From NCBI GenBank assembly GCA_005656395.1, contig SRSI01000001.1:186001-250000 (forward strand): a stretch of DNA of 64,000 bases, written 5' to 3'. Positions 12,053-23,519 of this stretch are shown one piece after another; the first letter of the stretch is position 1, and every line of letters starts with the position of its first letter. The DNA comes from Strongyloides papillosus (lineage: Eukaryota; Nematoda; Chromadorea; Rhabditida; Strongyloididae). The position numbers and the translations under genes are program-made. Below the pieces are notes generated by a model. It was not told the DNA's origin and made no database searches. It was given only the letters and a program-made list of their open reading frames with translations.

Positions 12053-12993
12053 TTATTCATTTTTACTTATCATCAAAAATAAAACACCTTCTGAATTGAG
12101 TAAATATTCTTTGTATGTATTCATATTCATACCAACATTTTCCAAACATTCTTTTATAAATTCTTGTGTTAGATGAAGTAGAGTAAATATTGTTGATTTT
12201 CCACTTTTTGAATTTACTCCACTATTGTAAACATTATCTTCGATTACAGATCCCAGGATCATTTTACCACCAGGTTTTATAATATCCGCTAGTCTTTGAA
12301 GACATTTTTTGTACTCATCATAATTTGAGCACGCTGACTCGAGGCAAAAAACAGAAACTAGTACATCGAATTGACTTTCATCAATTCCATACTCCTTCCA
12401 ATTACAAATTTCATTCTGATGAACATCAACTTTCAATATCCCACCTTTCCTAACACAATCTCTTGCCTTCTCCTCAATTTCATCAAATTCGTTTCCTACT
12501 AATGGTACTCCACCTTCTGTTCTTTTAATGATCCTAATAACAGATTTCCAATCAAAATCAGAAGTTTTATTTTTCCAATTATTTAAAATATTTAAACTTT
12601 GATCAACATAATCAGTGAGATAAATTTTTTCAACAACATCTCTAAAACATAAAGCCGAATAGACGGTTGGTCCAGCGCCAATATCTATTAAGGTACACCG
12701 TTTTTTTGGGTCAGGAATTGAATTTTTAATTATATGTGCAAACATTGGTAAAGCAAAAAGTGATAATCTAGTCCCAGTTTCCATAGCCTCTCTAAAAAGT
12801 AATTATGTGCATTTATATAAAATTATTAAAAAATAAGGACATACTCAGAATAATAAAACTTCAAGTATGCTTCAGCATCAAATTCTGTTTCATAATCATC
12901 AGCAGTAAATACAATGACATCTTCCTCTTTTTTCTCCTCATCAACATCATCTTTTGTTCTTGATTTAGAGTAGCAACATTTTGTTGTTGCCAT
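12053..12993 (-). CDS. NNMT/PNMT/TEMT-family N-methyltransferase
   Basis: Two minus-strand exons, 12993-12845 and 12791-12053, are joined in phase 2 and give 295 residues. The SAM-binding motif LIDIGAGPTVYSA is followed by an acidic strand end (IYLTDYVDQS). Further motifs typical of the nicotinamide/phenylethanolamine N-methyltransferase family are SVFCLESACSNYDEY, IIKPGGKMILG and the C-terminal NSEGVLFLMISK. Such enzymes transfer a methyl group from SAM to small amines. The substrate cannot be read from sequence; nematode members are usually called amine N-methyltransferases. The N-terminus adds a Lys/Glu-rich stretch before FDAEAYLKFYYSEE, the family's substrate-lid region. The gene is convergent with the four-TM gene (259 bp apart). 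Confidence 0.88.
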
Positions 12994-13356
12994 TTTTGAC
13001 TGAAAAAAAAGTTATAATTTTAGTATAGGATAAAATAAATTCTGCAAAAAAATATTTGATTGATGTTAACAAATGTTAAGATATATCGTTAAATATTAAT
13101 TGCTATCATCTTTATATATTCGTTAGTTATTATTGATGATGATATGTATAATAAAAAGGCGTACCAAAATAATAACAGAATGTTCAAATTATAATGTTTA
13201 TTCGTATAATATGTCTGGACTTTATAACTACTAGATCTATCTTTAAATAATATATATATATATACATATGTATATATAAGCTAATAAAATTATTATTTCA
13301 AAATTTTATGCTTATAAATGATATTTTGAGTTTTAACCAAGAGTTAAATCACTAAA

Positions 13357-13364
13357 TGACGTCA
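13357..13364. promoter_or_regulatory. Perfect CRE palindrome TGACGTCA
   Basis: The full 8-bp consensus for CREB/ATF-type bZIP factors lies 364 bases upstream of the methyltransferase start codon and about 1.9 kb from fli-1. The match is exact. Function is inferred from the motif only. Confidence 0.35.
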
Positions 13365-14830
13365 GAGATTTAGTAAAATTTTAGATACTAGAAAAAAAAC
13401 GATTTTTTTACAAGACTTCTTTAAATTATTATTAGTTATACATTTTCTAATCTTCAAAATGTCATATTCATTCTTTATATCCAAGATAAAATGAATTTTC
13501 TTAACATAACTTAAAAACATATTTGAATAAATGTTTTTGCTTTAACATAGAATATCTAGAAAATGAAATGAAGTAAAGAATATCATAGGTGTTGTCATAT
13601 AGAAAATATTTTAGATGTAAAGAATAATTTTTTAAGCTTTATGAGGAGACTTTATATAACTAACTATACTTAAAACAAAAATCATTTGTCCTTACAAAAA
13701 ATAACTTTGGTAATTGTATCTAGACAACAAATATATGACAAATCTTTCAAGTACCATCTTGAAAAGGGTGATAAAAAATGACAGTTAATCGTACTTCAAA
13801 ATTTTTGTCCTATTCATTCATTAATCCTCTTAATATACCAAAAGTCTAATTTAATTTTATATTGATCTATTTTAGATTATCAAATACATATATTTAATAT
13901 GTGAAAGAGGTTACTTTAGTGGTTATTTAAAGAATGTATAAGATGGTGAATTATATATATTTAATTTTTTATACCATTGATACATATAAAATAAAAAATT
14001 TCATTCTTAAGATTTAAATGTATTTCAATAAACATTTAAAGTATCAAATTTACATGTTCTGTTTATTTATGCAGTTGAATAAAACCATTTAAACAACAAA
14101 TAATTGTAAATTGCCTTCAATTTTTTGATTCACCATTTATGTAAATAAAATATGAGAATATAACTTAATGATTAATTTTTATATTGATATTATTTTCTAT
14201 ATCACTTTATAACAAGTCAAATTATCCAATTTATTCTTCATCATTTTCTTTACAACAAAACTATTGTTAAGAGATTTTACTCTTGAAGGACAAATAAAAC
14301 AACATCGAATATTAATTTATCTTTGCTTAATAATAAGAAATAAATCATTCCACTATCTATCTTTTAATACATCTCCTTTCTTCTTCTATCACAAAACCAA
14401 AGATAATTGATATGACAAAGTGATTTTTAAGATATATACTATTATTGTATAAATCTATCTATCTACTACATTACCCTATCTTTAACACAATAAAAGAAAC
14501 ATATATTATCAGACATTTTTATATATCAAAAAATTGTTTTATTTCAAATACTCCCACATTTATTACGATTAGAGTATTCTTTAAATTTTTTTTTAATAGT
14601 ATTTCAAAATAAATATTACATTTCTTTAATGTTATTTTATCTTCTTATATAAATAAATACTATTATACTTTGTCCTTTTTTATATTTTAAATATATATTA
14701 TTACCATTAATTAATTTTTATTGGAATATGAACAAAAATTAAAGATTGTTATAATTTTATTTGACCAAATTAATTAATGGTTCTCATAACCATGGTAGAA
14801 AAAAAATATATAATTAAATTTTCATCATTC

Positions 14831-14924
14831 TATAATTAGGTTATCCTAAACTCTTCAAAATTATTAAACATAACTTTTGAGAATAATCTTAAGTATGGTG
14901 TTTGGTGAGGGTAACCTAATTATA
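14831..14924. repeat. Inverted repeat with 17-bp arms
   Basis: TATAATTAGGTTATCCT at 14831-14847 is the reverse complement, with one mismatch, of AGGGTAACCTAATTATA at 14908-14924. The arms enclose 60 bases. It could be a small MITE, a paired regulatory site upstream of fli-1, or a foldback transcript. Confidence 0.55.
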
Positions 14925-15243
14925 CTCTTATATGGAATATATTGGTGGGATGTTATTTAGTAAAAAGTTTGCGCTTTTACGTAGTGACCTTTTTAATTAA
15001 ATTAAACTATCCATTTTTTTTATTGTTTTTTTATCGTTAATTTTTATACTATAATTTCAGTTTTTCATTATTGATAGACATTTTGCATACACTCTCGTTT
15101 TATTTGATCGATACTTATATACGCCTTTTCATATATTAGTTACATTTTTAGCACTAATGATCCTATGATAAGGAATTATTTATTTATTTAAAAAAAGTTA
15201 ACATATTTTACCGTATATTTATTTATTGTTAAAAAAAATAATT

Positions 15244-18200
15244 ATGTCAACAGGAGTACTTCAATTTGTCAAGGGTTTTGACTTATCTAGAAATGATTTT
15301 TCTGTAAGTTCATTATCATTTTCTTAAATATTATATATATATGCTTCTTAAGAGTGATAAATTCCCCCCGGAACTTGAGCAAATGACACAGGCAACATGG
15401 TTAAAATTAAATCGGACAAAACTAGAACGTGTTCCAGATGAGTTATCGCGAATGCCAAATCTAGAACATCTCCAGATGTCAAGAAATAATTTAACAAATG
15501 TCCATGGTGAATTGAGTGATTTACCACGTCTTCGTAGTGTAATTGTCCACCATAATAATATCAAAGTCTCAGGAATCCCATCTGATATCTTTCGTATGAA
15601 GGATCTTACTATCATAGATTTTTCTCACAACCAACTAAAGGAAGTTCCAGCAAATCTAGAATATGCTAAATGTGCTATTGTATTGAATCTTTCACACAAC
15701 AACATAACGAGTATTCCACCAATGATTTTTAGTAATATGATTGATCTGATTCACCTTGATATTTCCAATAACAAATTAGATCAGATACCTTCACAAATTA
15801 GAAGATTACAATTACTTCAAATTCTTAATTTATCAAATAATTCTCTTAAAAGTTTTCATTTTAAACTTAATAGTTCAATGAAAAATCTAAGAATACTATC
15901 ATTAAAAAATACTAACAGAACTTTTAATAATTTATCACTAATCTCTGATGAATGTTATAATATTACAGATCTAGATTTATCATACAACTCACTAACAACA
16001 CCACCAGATGGATTATATGATTTAAAAAAACTACGTAAATTGGATCTCAGTTATAATAAAATTGAAGCATTTACAATACCAGAGAATACCTTAGAACACT
16101 TAGAAGTTATCAATCTTAGTGGTAATGGAATGGGATCGTTACCAGAAAATATAACAAAATTATCAAAACTTCAGAGGATTTATGCTAGCTTTAACAAATT
16201 AACTTTTAGTGGCCTTCCCCCAAGTATAGGAAAACTTTTACAATTAAAAATACTATTTCTTAGTTATAATCAATTAGAATTAATTCCTGAAGGTCTATGT
16301 AGGTGTGTAAAATTAGTGAAGCTAAAGTTAGATAACAATAATTTAATAACTCTTCCTGATACCATTTATCTTCTACCGGATTTAAAAGAACTGGATTTGC
16401 ACAATAACAATAATCTTGTTATGCCACCAAAACCAAGTGAAAGATCAAAAATCCAATATTACAATGTTGATTTTTCTGCTGCAGCTCAAGCTCATGCTGT
16501 TCACAGTACCACAGCCGCATCATCACTAAACTCTGTAATGACTGGAGCATCATCACAAAAAGATCCTGTTGCTAGAAAAAAAGATTTTATTAAGAGGAGA
16601 CGCCATCAGGCTGATGTTAAAGATGCCTCTAAGGTTATTCAAGGAATGTCAAAAATTGCTGGCAAGAGAAATGATTCTGTTGATGATTCCGAGGATATGT
16701 CACTTGGAGGTAATGGTGGAATAAAAGCAGTTTCATGGAAAGAAAAAATCGAACAGTATAAACCAAAAATTGATTACTCAGAGGTTTTTGATGACGATGT
16801 TGGTAGTTATGAAGATTTATGGATATGGGAAATTGAAAATTTTTATCCTGTTCTTATTGATCCTTCCTTTTATGGGCAATTTTATGAAGCTGACAGTTAT
16901 CTTGTTTTAAAAACAAATAAAGAACCATCAGGGCAATTAACACATCAAATTTTTTATTGGATTGGTGATAAAACATCTCTCGATAAGGGTATGTGTGCAG
17001 CAGTACATGCAGTAAATCTTAGAAATTACCTTGGAGCATCATGTCGTACGATTAGAGAGGAAATGAATGATGAGAGTGAAGAATTTTTAAGTATTTTTAC
17101 TGATGAAATTATTTATATTGAGGGTGCCAGAACAACATCAGGTTTTTATAATGTTGAAAAACCTCCATGGACTAATAGATTGTATCGTGGTAGTGTTAAC
17201 GGTACTAGTGTTAATTTAGAACCAGTACCATGTTCTCCTGATAGTCTCGATCCAAGATTTGTTTACCTTCTCGATGCTTATAAAACAATCTGGATATGGA
17301 GTGGATATAAGTCACGAACAACTATCTCAAATAAGGTAAGATTATTTGCAGTAACAATAAATAGTAGAGAACGTAAGGGTGAAGCTGAAATTGAAACTTG
17401 TAATCAATATAAAACACCAGAACAATTCTGGAAAGATTTATATGGTTCATATGACCCTCCAGAGGAACCTATTGTTGAGAATGTTCTTATAGATCAAGAA
17501 GAAACAAGGAAAAAATTATATCATATTCAATTAGGTATGGGTTTCCTTGAAATACCACAAATAGAATTAAAAGATAATATTTGTGAACAAAGTATGCTTG
17601 AAACAAAAGGCGTTTATGTTCTTGATACATATTCAGAAGTATTTTTATGGATTGGAAAGAAAGCTAATCGTCTTACAAAGATGGCTGGCCATAAAATAAC
17701 AAAAGAAATTCATGCGATTTTTGAGAGACCAGAATATGCTCAAATAACAAAAGAACTTGAAGGTGAAGAAAGTTGTGTATTTAGAAGTAAATTCAAAGGA
17801 TGGAATGATATTGTTCCATCAGACTTTACAAGAACTGCTGAGTCTATGCAAAGACGAGGTGCTGATTTAAAAATTATCATGGAAAGAGATAAAATTAAAA
17901 CGGATCTTAATGCATTCTTTGCACCACGTGCCTCAGAGGTACCACATGAGGAGGCAGATGCCGTTATTGATGAATGTAATGAGGATCTTGAATTTATTGA
18001 GTCATTTGTACTTGAAAATAGGAAATTTGTTAAACTTCCACCATCAGAATTTGGTACATTTTATACATGTGATTGTTATGTATTTTTATGCCGGTATTTT
18101 GTTTACAATGAAGATGAAGATGAAACAGAATATGATGATGAAGAGAGTGATAATAATAGTGTTGCTTCTTCACATGCCTCACAACAAGCAAATGATTTCA

Positions 18201-19090
18201 AATGTGTTGTATATTTTTGGCAGGGAAGAGATGCTGGAAATATGGGTTGGCTTCATTTTACTTTTTCATTACAAAAGAAATTTGAAAGTTTATTCAAAGA
18301 TAAACTTGAAGTTATAAGAATGTATCAACAACAAGAAAATGCTAAATTTTTATCACATTTCCATAGGAAATTTTTGATTCGTCGTGGTAGAAGAAATCTA
18401 TCACAAAATCTTGGTGGTAAATGGCCAGAATTATTTAGTATGCGTGCTAATGGATCTGCTGTCTGTACAAGAACCATACAAATCGATTGCCTTGCAAAAA
18501 ATCTTAATTCAGGTTTTTGTTTTATTTTACGAGCACCATTTAGTGTACCTGATGATGATGGAAATTGTGGTAGACTTTATGTATGGAAAGGTTCAAAATC
18601 TGATCCTTATTTTCATAAATATATTGAACAGGTAGCAAGAGAGCTAATTAATGCAACTAATCCATTTCCTATTGAAATAATTGATGAAGGTAATGAGACA
18701 CCTGAATTTTGGAAAGCTCTTGGTGGAAAGAAGAAGTATGAAACTGATGCATCATTTGTTAATTTTACTCGCCTATTTCGATGTTCAAATGACAAAGGGT
18801 ATTTTGCTGTCTCTGAAAAAACAATGGACTTTTGTCAAGATGATTTGGATGATGAAGATATAATGGTACTTGATAATGGTGAGATTGTCTATTTATGGAT
18901 TGGTACCAATGCTTCACAAGTTGAAACAAAATTAGCGTACGGTGCAGTTGGTGTATATATAGCACAAGCTCAAATGAGAAATCCTGAAAGACCAAGGAAA
19001 TTGATGGCTGCAATAAAAGGTTTAGAAAGTAAAAGATTTACGAAATGTTTTCATGCATGGGGTAAACATAAAGTTCCTGCTGGAGATTAA
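15244..19090 (+). CDS. fli-1: Flightless-1 (LRR plus gelsolin repeats)
   Basis: Two exons, 15244-15303 and 15353-19090 (49-nt intron), give 1265 residues, very close to the usual length of the family (about 1260-1270). The first exon supplies MSTGVLQFVKGFDLSRNDFS, matching the conserved start of flightless proteins; an ATG at 15341 lies inside the intron. Residues about 1-385 are leucine-rich repeats ending in NLVMPPKPSER. A charged linker with KKDFIKRRRHQAD follows. From about residue 500 come gelsolin-like repeats (DAYKTIWIWSG, DTYSEVFLWIGKKANR, GRLYVWKGSK, GEIVYLWIGTNAS). The family binds actin and acts in cytoskeletal remodelling and as a nuclear-receptor co-activator. It is the best-supported gene in the window. 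Confidence 0.97.
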
Positions 19091-19329
19091 TATATATTTT
19101 AACAATTAACATATTTAGATTGATATTGTATTTTTTATGAATCAAGGGAGTCTAGAAAAGACTTCTAATATTAAAGTAAATAATATTAAATAAACTTAAG
19201 TTATACTAAGATTTTTTCTATAATATTCCAATAATATTGTATCTACACTATTTTTACACAAAAAAAGATTTCAATGTATATTTATTTATAAAAATTGCCA
19301 AAAAATAAGTTAGTTAATTACAAATATTA

Positions 19330-20784
19330 TCAATTTTTATCGAAATTATTACTATCACTACTTGAAGATGATCTATATCTTTCAGAATACTCTCTACAAG
19401 AATTCTTCAAATAAAATTTACTTCTTTGTACTCCAGGTAATTTATTTAATGTAATTTTACTTGGCGGAAATACTTTCTTTGACTTAGAAATGTTTTGAGT
19501 AAAAAAGTGCTTCAGATATTTGAATGTTGGTCTGTCAGTTGGTACTAGACGTTGCATTAGCATTACATTAGTTTTTAAATCCTTAGGTAATCTTGAAGGC
19601 ATACTCCAAAGATTACCACTAACTATATTATTTATTATTGTTTCTTCTTTCTCTAATTCAAATGGAATTTGTCCATGTGAAAATATTTCATATATTACAA
19701 CACTCATTGCCCAGATATCAGATTTAAAAGAGTAATTAGGGATATTTTTAAATAGTTCCGGAGCCATAAAAGAGGATATTTTAGTGAAGTTTTGATGTGG
19801 AAGGCACATAAATTCAAAATCCCCAACTTTTAAAGATCCATTTAGTGATATATAGACATTTTTAGACTTCAAATTTTTATGAATATGATTTTTGTAATGT
19901 AGATATTCCATACCTCTGCAAATTTCATAACAATAAAGATTTAACTCTGATATACTAATATTATCTTTCTCCTTTTTCAAATGTTTTGATAATGAACTAC
20001 CCATACATGGTTCTAATATTCTAATTCTTGAATCTCCTAAAACAATTCCATAGAATGATAGCAAATTTGTATGAATAAGATATGATAGTGATTTTGATTC
20101 TTTAATAAACTCATCCATATTATCTTTGTATATTTTTTCATATATCTCAGCATTTCTATATTTTTTAACAATTACATCAATATATTTTTTATTTGGTAAT
20201 AGATATCTTCCATTGTAGACAGAAGAGAAAGTTCCTTGATCAATTAAATCATCTTCATTATCATATACAATTTTGGAACTTTTGATAACCCAACATGGTC
20301 GTAGGACAATATTTTTCATAGTATAACCTCCTGGTAATGTTCTTGTTGTGTAAAAATCAACCAAATCAACGGGATTCAAAAAATATCTTAATTTTTTGTC
20401 TCTTTTAGCTGCTGATAGAAACCAAAATTTTTCATCACTTCGTGTTAATGGAAATTTTGCTATAACTTTATTTGTAACTCGAACAGTAATAACAAGATTA
20501 TGAGATTGAGATGGGTCCGGAATTTTAACAAGCCAATCACCTGCATTTTTTAGTAGTATTTTTAATTCACATTTTTCTCTGAATCCATGATACCATGATT
20601 GTTTCTCTATACAACGAAAATAGGGCTTTCCATTTTCATTATCATACAACCAAATTGGGTCCAAATATTCAACATTATCATCTGGTAGTTTTCGTACTTT
20701 TATCTTATCACAACCATCAAAGGAAGAAGATTTAACTACAGCTGTATATTGGACGCTGGAATTTTTACTTCCTTCCCCTGACAT
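19330..20784 (-). CDS. SH2-tyrosine kinase-like protein (Fer-type), predicted pseudokinase
   Basis: A single exon of 484 residues. Residues about 60-165 form an SH2 domain starting at SWYHGFREKCELKILLKNAG; the phosphotyrosine-binding FLVR arginine is lysine (WLVKI). The kinase domain spans about 190-440. The glycine loop is degraded (DQGTFSSV). The ATP-anchoring lysine can be placed in VIVKK. The catalytic HRD aspartate is replaced (HKNLKSKNV), and DFG reads DFE. MAPELF and DIWAMSVVIYEIFSHG of the C-lobe are intact. SH2-kinase order fits the Fer/Fes-like family that is expanded in nematodes. I infer a scaffold or regulatory role rather than catalysis. The gene is divergent from cdc-37 (208 bp apart) and convergent with fli-1 (239 bp apart). 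Confidence 0.88.
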   Translation of the reverse strand: MSGEGSKNSSVQYTAVVKSSSFDGCDKIKVRKLPDDNVEYLDPIWLYDNENGKPYFRCIEKQSWYHGFREKCELKILLKNAGDWLVKIPDPSQSHNLVITVRVTNKVIAKFPLTRSDEKFWFLSAAKRDKKLRYFLNPVDLVDFYTTRTLPGGYTMKNIVLRPCWVIKSSKIVYDNEDDLIDQGTFSSVYNGRYLLPNKKYIDVIVKKYRNAEIYEKIYKDNMDEFIKESKSLSYLIHTNLLSFYGIVLGDSRIRILEPCMGSSLSKHLKKEKDNISISELNLYCYEICRGMEYLHYKNHIHKNLKSKNVYISLNGSLKVGDFEFMCLPHQNFTKISSFMAPELFKNIPNYSFKSDIWAMSVVIYEIFSHGQIPFELEKEETIINNIVSGNLWSMPSRLPKDLKTNVMLMQRLVPTDRPTFKYLKHFFTQNISKSKKVFPPSKITLNKLPGVQRSKFYLKNSCREYSERYRSSSSSDSNNFDKN

Positions 20785-20992
20785 GAAGTATATTGAACTT
20801 GGAAATTTATTAAATTTTGACTTCTAACAATTTAATTTTACAAAAATTAATATGTAAATGATTTTAATATCAAGTCATATTTATTAATTTTAAAATTAAA
20901 AAATTAGAATAAATAATAGTAAAATTTCAGTAGAATATTTAAGACAATTTTTATTAAACATTTTTATTCCCATTAATTTAAATTTGACAACA

Positions 20993-22024
20993 ATGCCAAT
21001 TGATTATTCTCACTGGAAAAAAATTGAAGTTTCTGATGATGAAGATGATGTTCATCCAAATATTGATACTCCATCACTCTTTCGTTGGAGACATCAAGCT
21101 AGATTAGAAAGAATGGCTCAAAAGAAGGAGGAGGAAATGAAACTTAAGAAGCAAAAAGAAGAAGTTGAAAAACAAAAACGTGAACTTGAAAAACAATTTA
21201 AGGATGTAAATACTGAAGATAACGAGGAGTACGTTAAAAAATCTGAAGAACTAAAAAAACAAGAAGAGGAATACAAGAAGAAGGAGGAGGAATTAGCCAA
21301 AAATAGTCGTACAGAGGCGTGGAATGTTGATACAATCGGAAAAGTAACAACAAACGCATCACGTATCAATAAAGCATCCAACAAAAAAATAGAAGTTTCA
21401 AAAAAAAATCAAACAGGCGAGGAGATGGTTGCATTCTTTGATAAGTATAATCTTGATCTAAGAAAATTGGAAGCTGTTACTGGAGATTATCCTTTTCAAA
21501 AATTTTTACTTGACAATCCGCACCTTGTTGATGAAGATACTACATCATGGCTTACTTTAGAAGCTTTAAGTTATGCACGTGTTGAGGAATTTGATAAAAT
21601 GAAAAATTGCATTGAAAAATGTGTTATTATTCAATATATTCTTGAGGGTGGACAATTTTTAAATGAAAAACCTAGTGATCCACGTGTTATAAATGAGGTG
21701 TTCGCTAAGAAACGTCGTGCAATCCCAGAGGTAAAACAAGTTTATGAAGAAAATATTTTTGAGATGGAGGAACGTATTAAAAAACGTGCTATTGAAAAGA
21801 ATATGGAAGCTGATAGAGAAGCTAGGGAAAAAAGAATTGCCGAGTCACCAGGTGGAATGGATCCAGTTGAAGTCATTAATTCAATGCCAAAAGAATTGGC
21901 AGACTGTTTTATTAACAGAGATAAAGAACAACTAATTGAGGTTGCTTCAAAGATGCCTGAAGATGTTTTTACTTATCATTTGGATCGTTGCATCAAAGCT
22001 GGATTGTGGAATGCTCAAGGATAA
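20993..22024 (+). CDS. cdc-37: Hsp90 co-chaperone CDC37
   Basis: A single exon of 343 residues. I chose ATG 20993 because the protein then begins MPIDYSHWKKIEVSDDEDD, matching the conserved CDC37 start; the in-frame TTG nine bases earlier is not a eukaryotic start. The serine in EVSDDED is the CK2 site needed for kinase binding in the family. HPNIDTPSLFRWRHQARLERM follows, then a Lys/Glu-rich coiled coil (about residues 45-110), then the Hsp90-binding middle domain with DNPHLVDEDTTSWL. CDC37 loads client protein kinases onto Hsp90 in the cytosol. It lies 247 bp before HIBCH on the same strand. Confidence 0.96.
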   Translation: MPIDYSHWKKIEVSDDEDDVHPNIDTPSLFRWRHQARLERMAQKKEEEMKLKKQKEEVEKQKRELEKQFKDVNTEDNEEYVKKSEELKKQEEEYKKKEEELAKNSRTEAWNVDTIGKVTTNASRINKASNKKIEVSKKNQTGEEMVAFFDKYNLDLRKLEAVTGDYPFQKFLLDNPHLVDEDTTSWLTLEALSYARVEEFDKMKNCIEKCVIIQYILEGGQFLNEKPSDPRVINEVFAKKRRAIPEVKQVYEENIFEMEERIKKRAIEKNMEADREAREKRIAESPGGMDPVEVINSMPKELADCFINRDKEQLIEVASKMPEDVFTYHLDRCIKAGLWNAQG

Positions 22025-22271
22025 TTTCTTTTTCAATACATGTTTTCTTCTAAAATTGATTTAAAAATAAATAATAAACTTAAAATGTAATTTCTCCTTA
22101 AAAAATATACCTTTTAACCGTATATAAATTTCGATTTCTAAATTATCAGTTTTTCCATTATATTAGTATCGTCGTATCAATTAGTGTAATAGTTCAGGCA
22201 TTTTATAAACACTAAACATTTAATACACTTTCCCAATATATTTTTAAAATTTTTGATTACTAAATTTCCCA

Positions 22272-23440
22272 ATGATGCAAAATTTTTTGAAATCTACCAT
22301 AACAATGAATAGTGTAAGTATTATCAATGACAATAATATTACCAAATTATTTAGATTATTCGTAATGCTTCAAATGGAGTTATTATAAATAGTATTGGAC
22401 GTAAAAAAGTTATCACACTTGACAGGCCAAAAGCATTGAATGCTCTCAATCTCGAGATGGTAAGAGAAATTTACCCACAAATGAAAGAATGGAATACTAC
22501 ATCTCCTGCTTCACTTGTTATTATAAAAGGTCAAGGTGAAAAAGCTTTTTGTGCCGGTGGTGATGTTGTTTCTGTGACAAAATCCGCCAAATCAAACGGT
22601 GATATTCACAAGTTATTTTTCAAAGAAGAATATCAACTTAATAATTTAATTTCAAAATGTAAAATGCCATATGTTGCATTGATTGATGGAATTACTATGG
22701 GTGGTGGATGTGGTCTATCAATTAATGGGAAGTTTAGAGTCTCCACTGAGAGAACACTCCTTGCCATGCCTGAAACTGCTCTTGGACTTTTTCCAGATGT
22801 GGGTGGTAGTTATTTTCTTTCACGTTTATCACACAACCTAGGAATGTACCTTGCTCTTACTGGTTATAGATTAAAGGGATTAGATGTTTTCTTTAGTGGT
22901 ATGGCAACACATTACATTGAATCAAAAGATATTGATAATGTTGAAAAGGAATTATTAAGCTTGAAAGATGAGGAGTGTAATGATTCAACTGTAGATAAAG
23001 TTCTCAAAGAATTTATGCCAAAAGAAGCTCATGATAAAAGTAATTTTTCACTTACACCTGTTATTGGAAAAATTGATTCATTGTTTGACGCTGAGACCTA
23101 TGAAGGAATTTTAAAAAATTTGGAAAATGATAAAAGTGATTGGAGTGCTGCTCAATTGAAAACTCTTTCTACAATGTCACCAACATCATTGAAAATTACC
23201 TTTGAACAACTTAAACGTGGTAAAAAGATGGGACATTCAGATGTATTTCCAATGGAGTACCGTCTTTCACAAAGATTTATGGAAGATTTTGATTTCCATG
23301 AGGGATGCCGTGCAATACTTATTGATAAAGATCGTAATCCAAAATGGAAACCAAGTAATACTAATGAAGTGACTGATGAAACTATTAAGAAGTATTTCTC
23401 ACCTCTTCCAGAAAAAGATGAATTAAAATTGGAATTTTAA
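22272..23440 (+). CDS. hach-1: 3-hydroxyisobutyryl-CoA hydrolase (HIBCH)
   Basis: Two exons, 22272-22313 and 22355-23440 (41-nt intron), give 375 residues. The enzyme hydrolyses 3-hydroxyisobutyryl-CoA in mitochondrial valine breakdown. It is a crotonase-fold protein: the oxyanion-hole segments are KAFCAGGDV and ITMGGGCGLS, and the catalytic Glu/Asp lie in MPETALGLFPDVGG. The C-terminal MEYRLSQRFMEDFDFHEGCRA and DKDRNPKWKP are HIBCH-specific and exclude an enoyl-CoA hydratase. The first exon (MMQNFLKSTITMNS) is short but could be part of a mitochondrial presequence. The stop lies 79 bp from the stop of AGXT2 on the other strand. Confidence 0.95.
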
Positions 23441-23519
23441 AATAATTAAACTAGTAGAAAGTTTTTATTAAAACATAAAAAAGTGTTGATTTATTTTTTT
23501 ATAAAAATGGTTAAATTAA

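Larger units (their letters stand above)
12994..15243. other. Divergent intergenic region upstream of methyltransferase and fli-1
   Basis: About 2.2 kb of AT-rich DNA with no coding segment that I can see. It should contain both promoters. Notable items are a perfect CRE palindrome TGACGTCA (13357-13364), an alternating TA tract near 13248-13275, and a 17-bp inverted repeat at 14831-14924. Confidence 0.6.

Noticed and set aside
18384..19013. Several open frames antisense to or out of frame with fli-1
   Set aside because: They are shadows of the flightless-1 coding frame and carry no independent signals. The same holds for shadow frames within the 4.1, ECM29, CDC37 and AGXT2 genes.
20993..23440. 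Operon of cdc-37 and HIBCH
   Set aside because: Same strand and 247 bp apart, but I see no clear SL2-type acceptor just before HIBCH and the gap is long for a nematode operon. Not supported from sequence alone.
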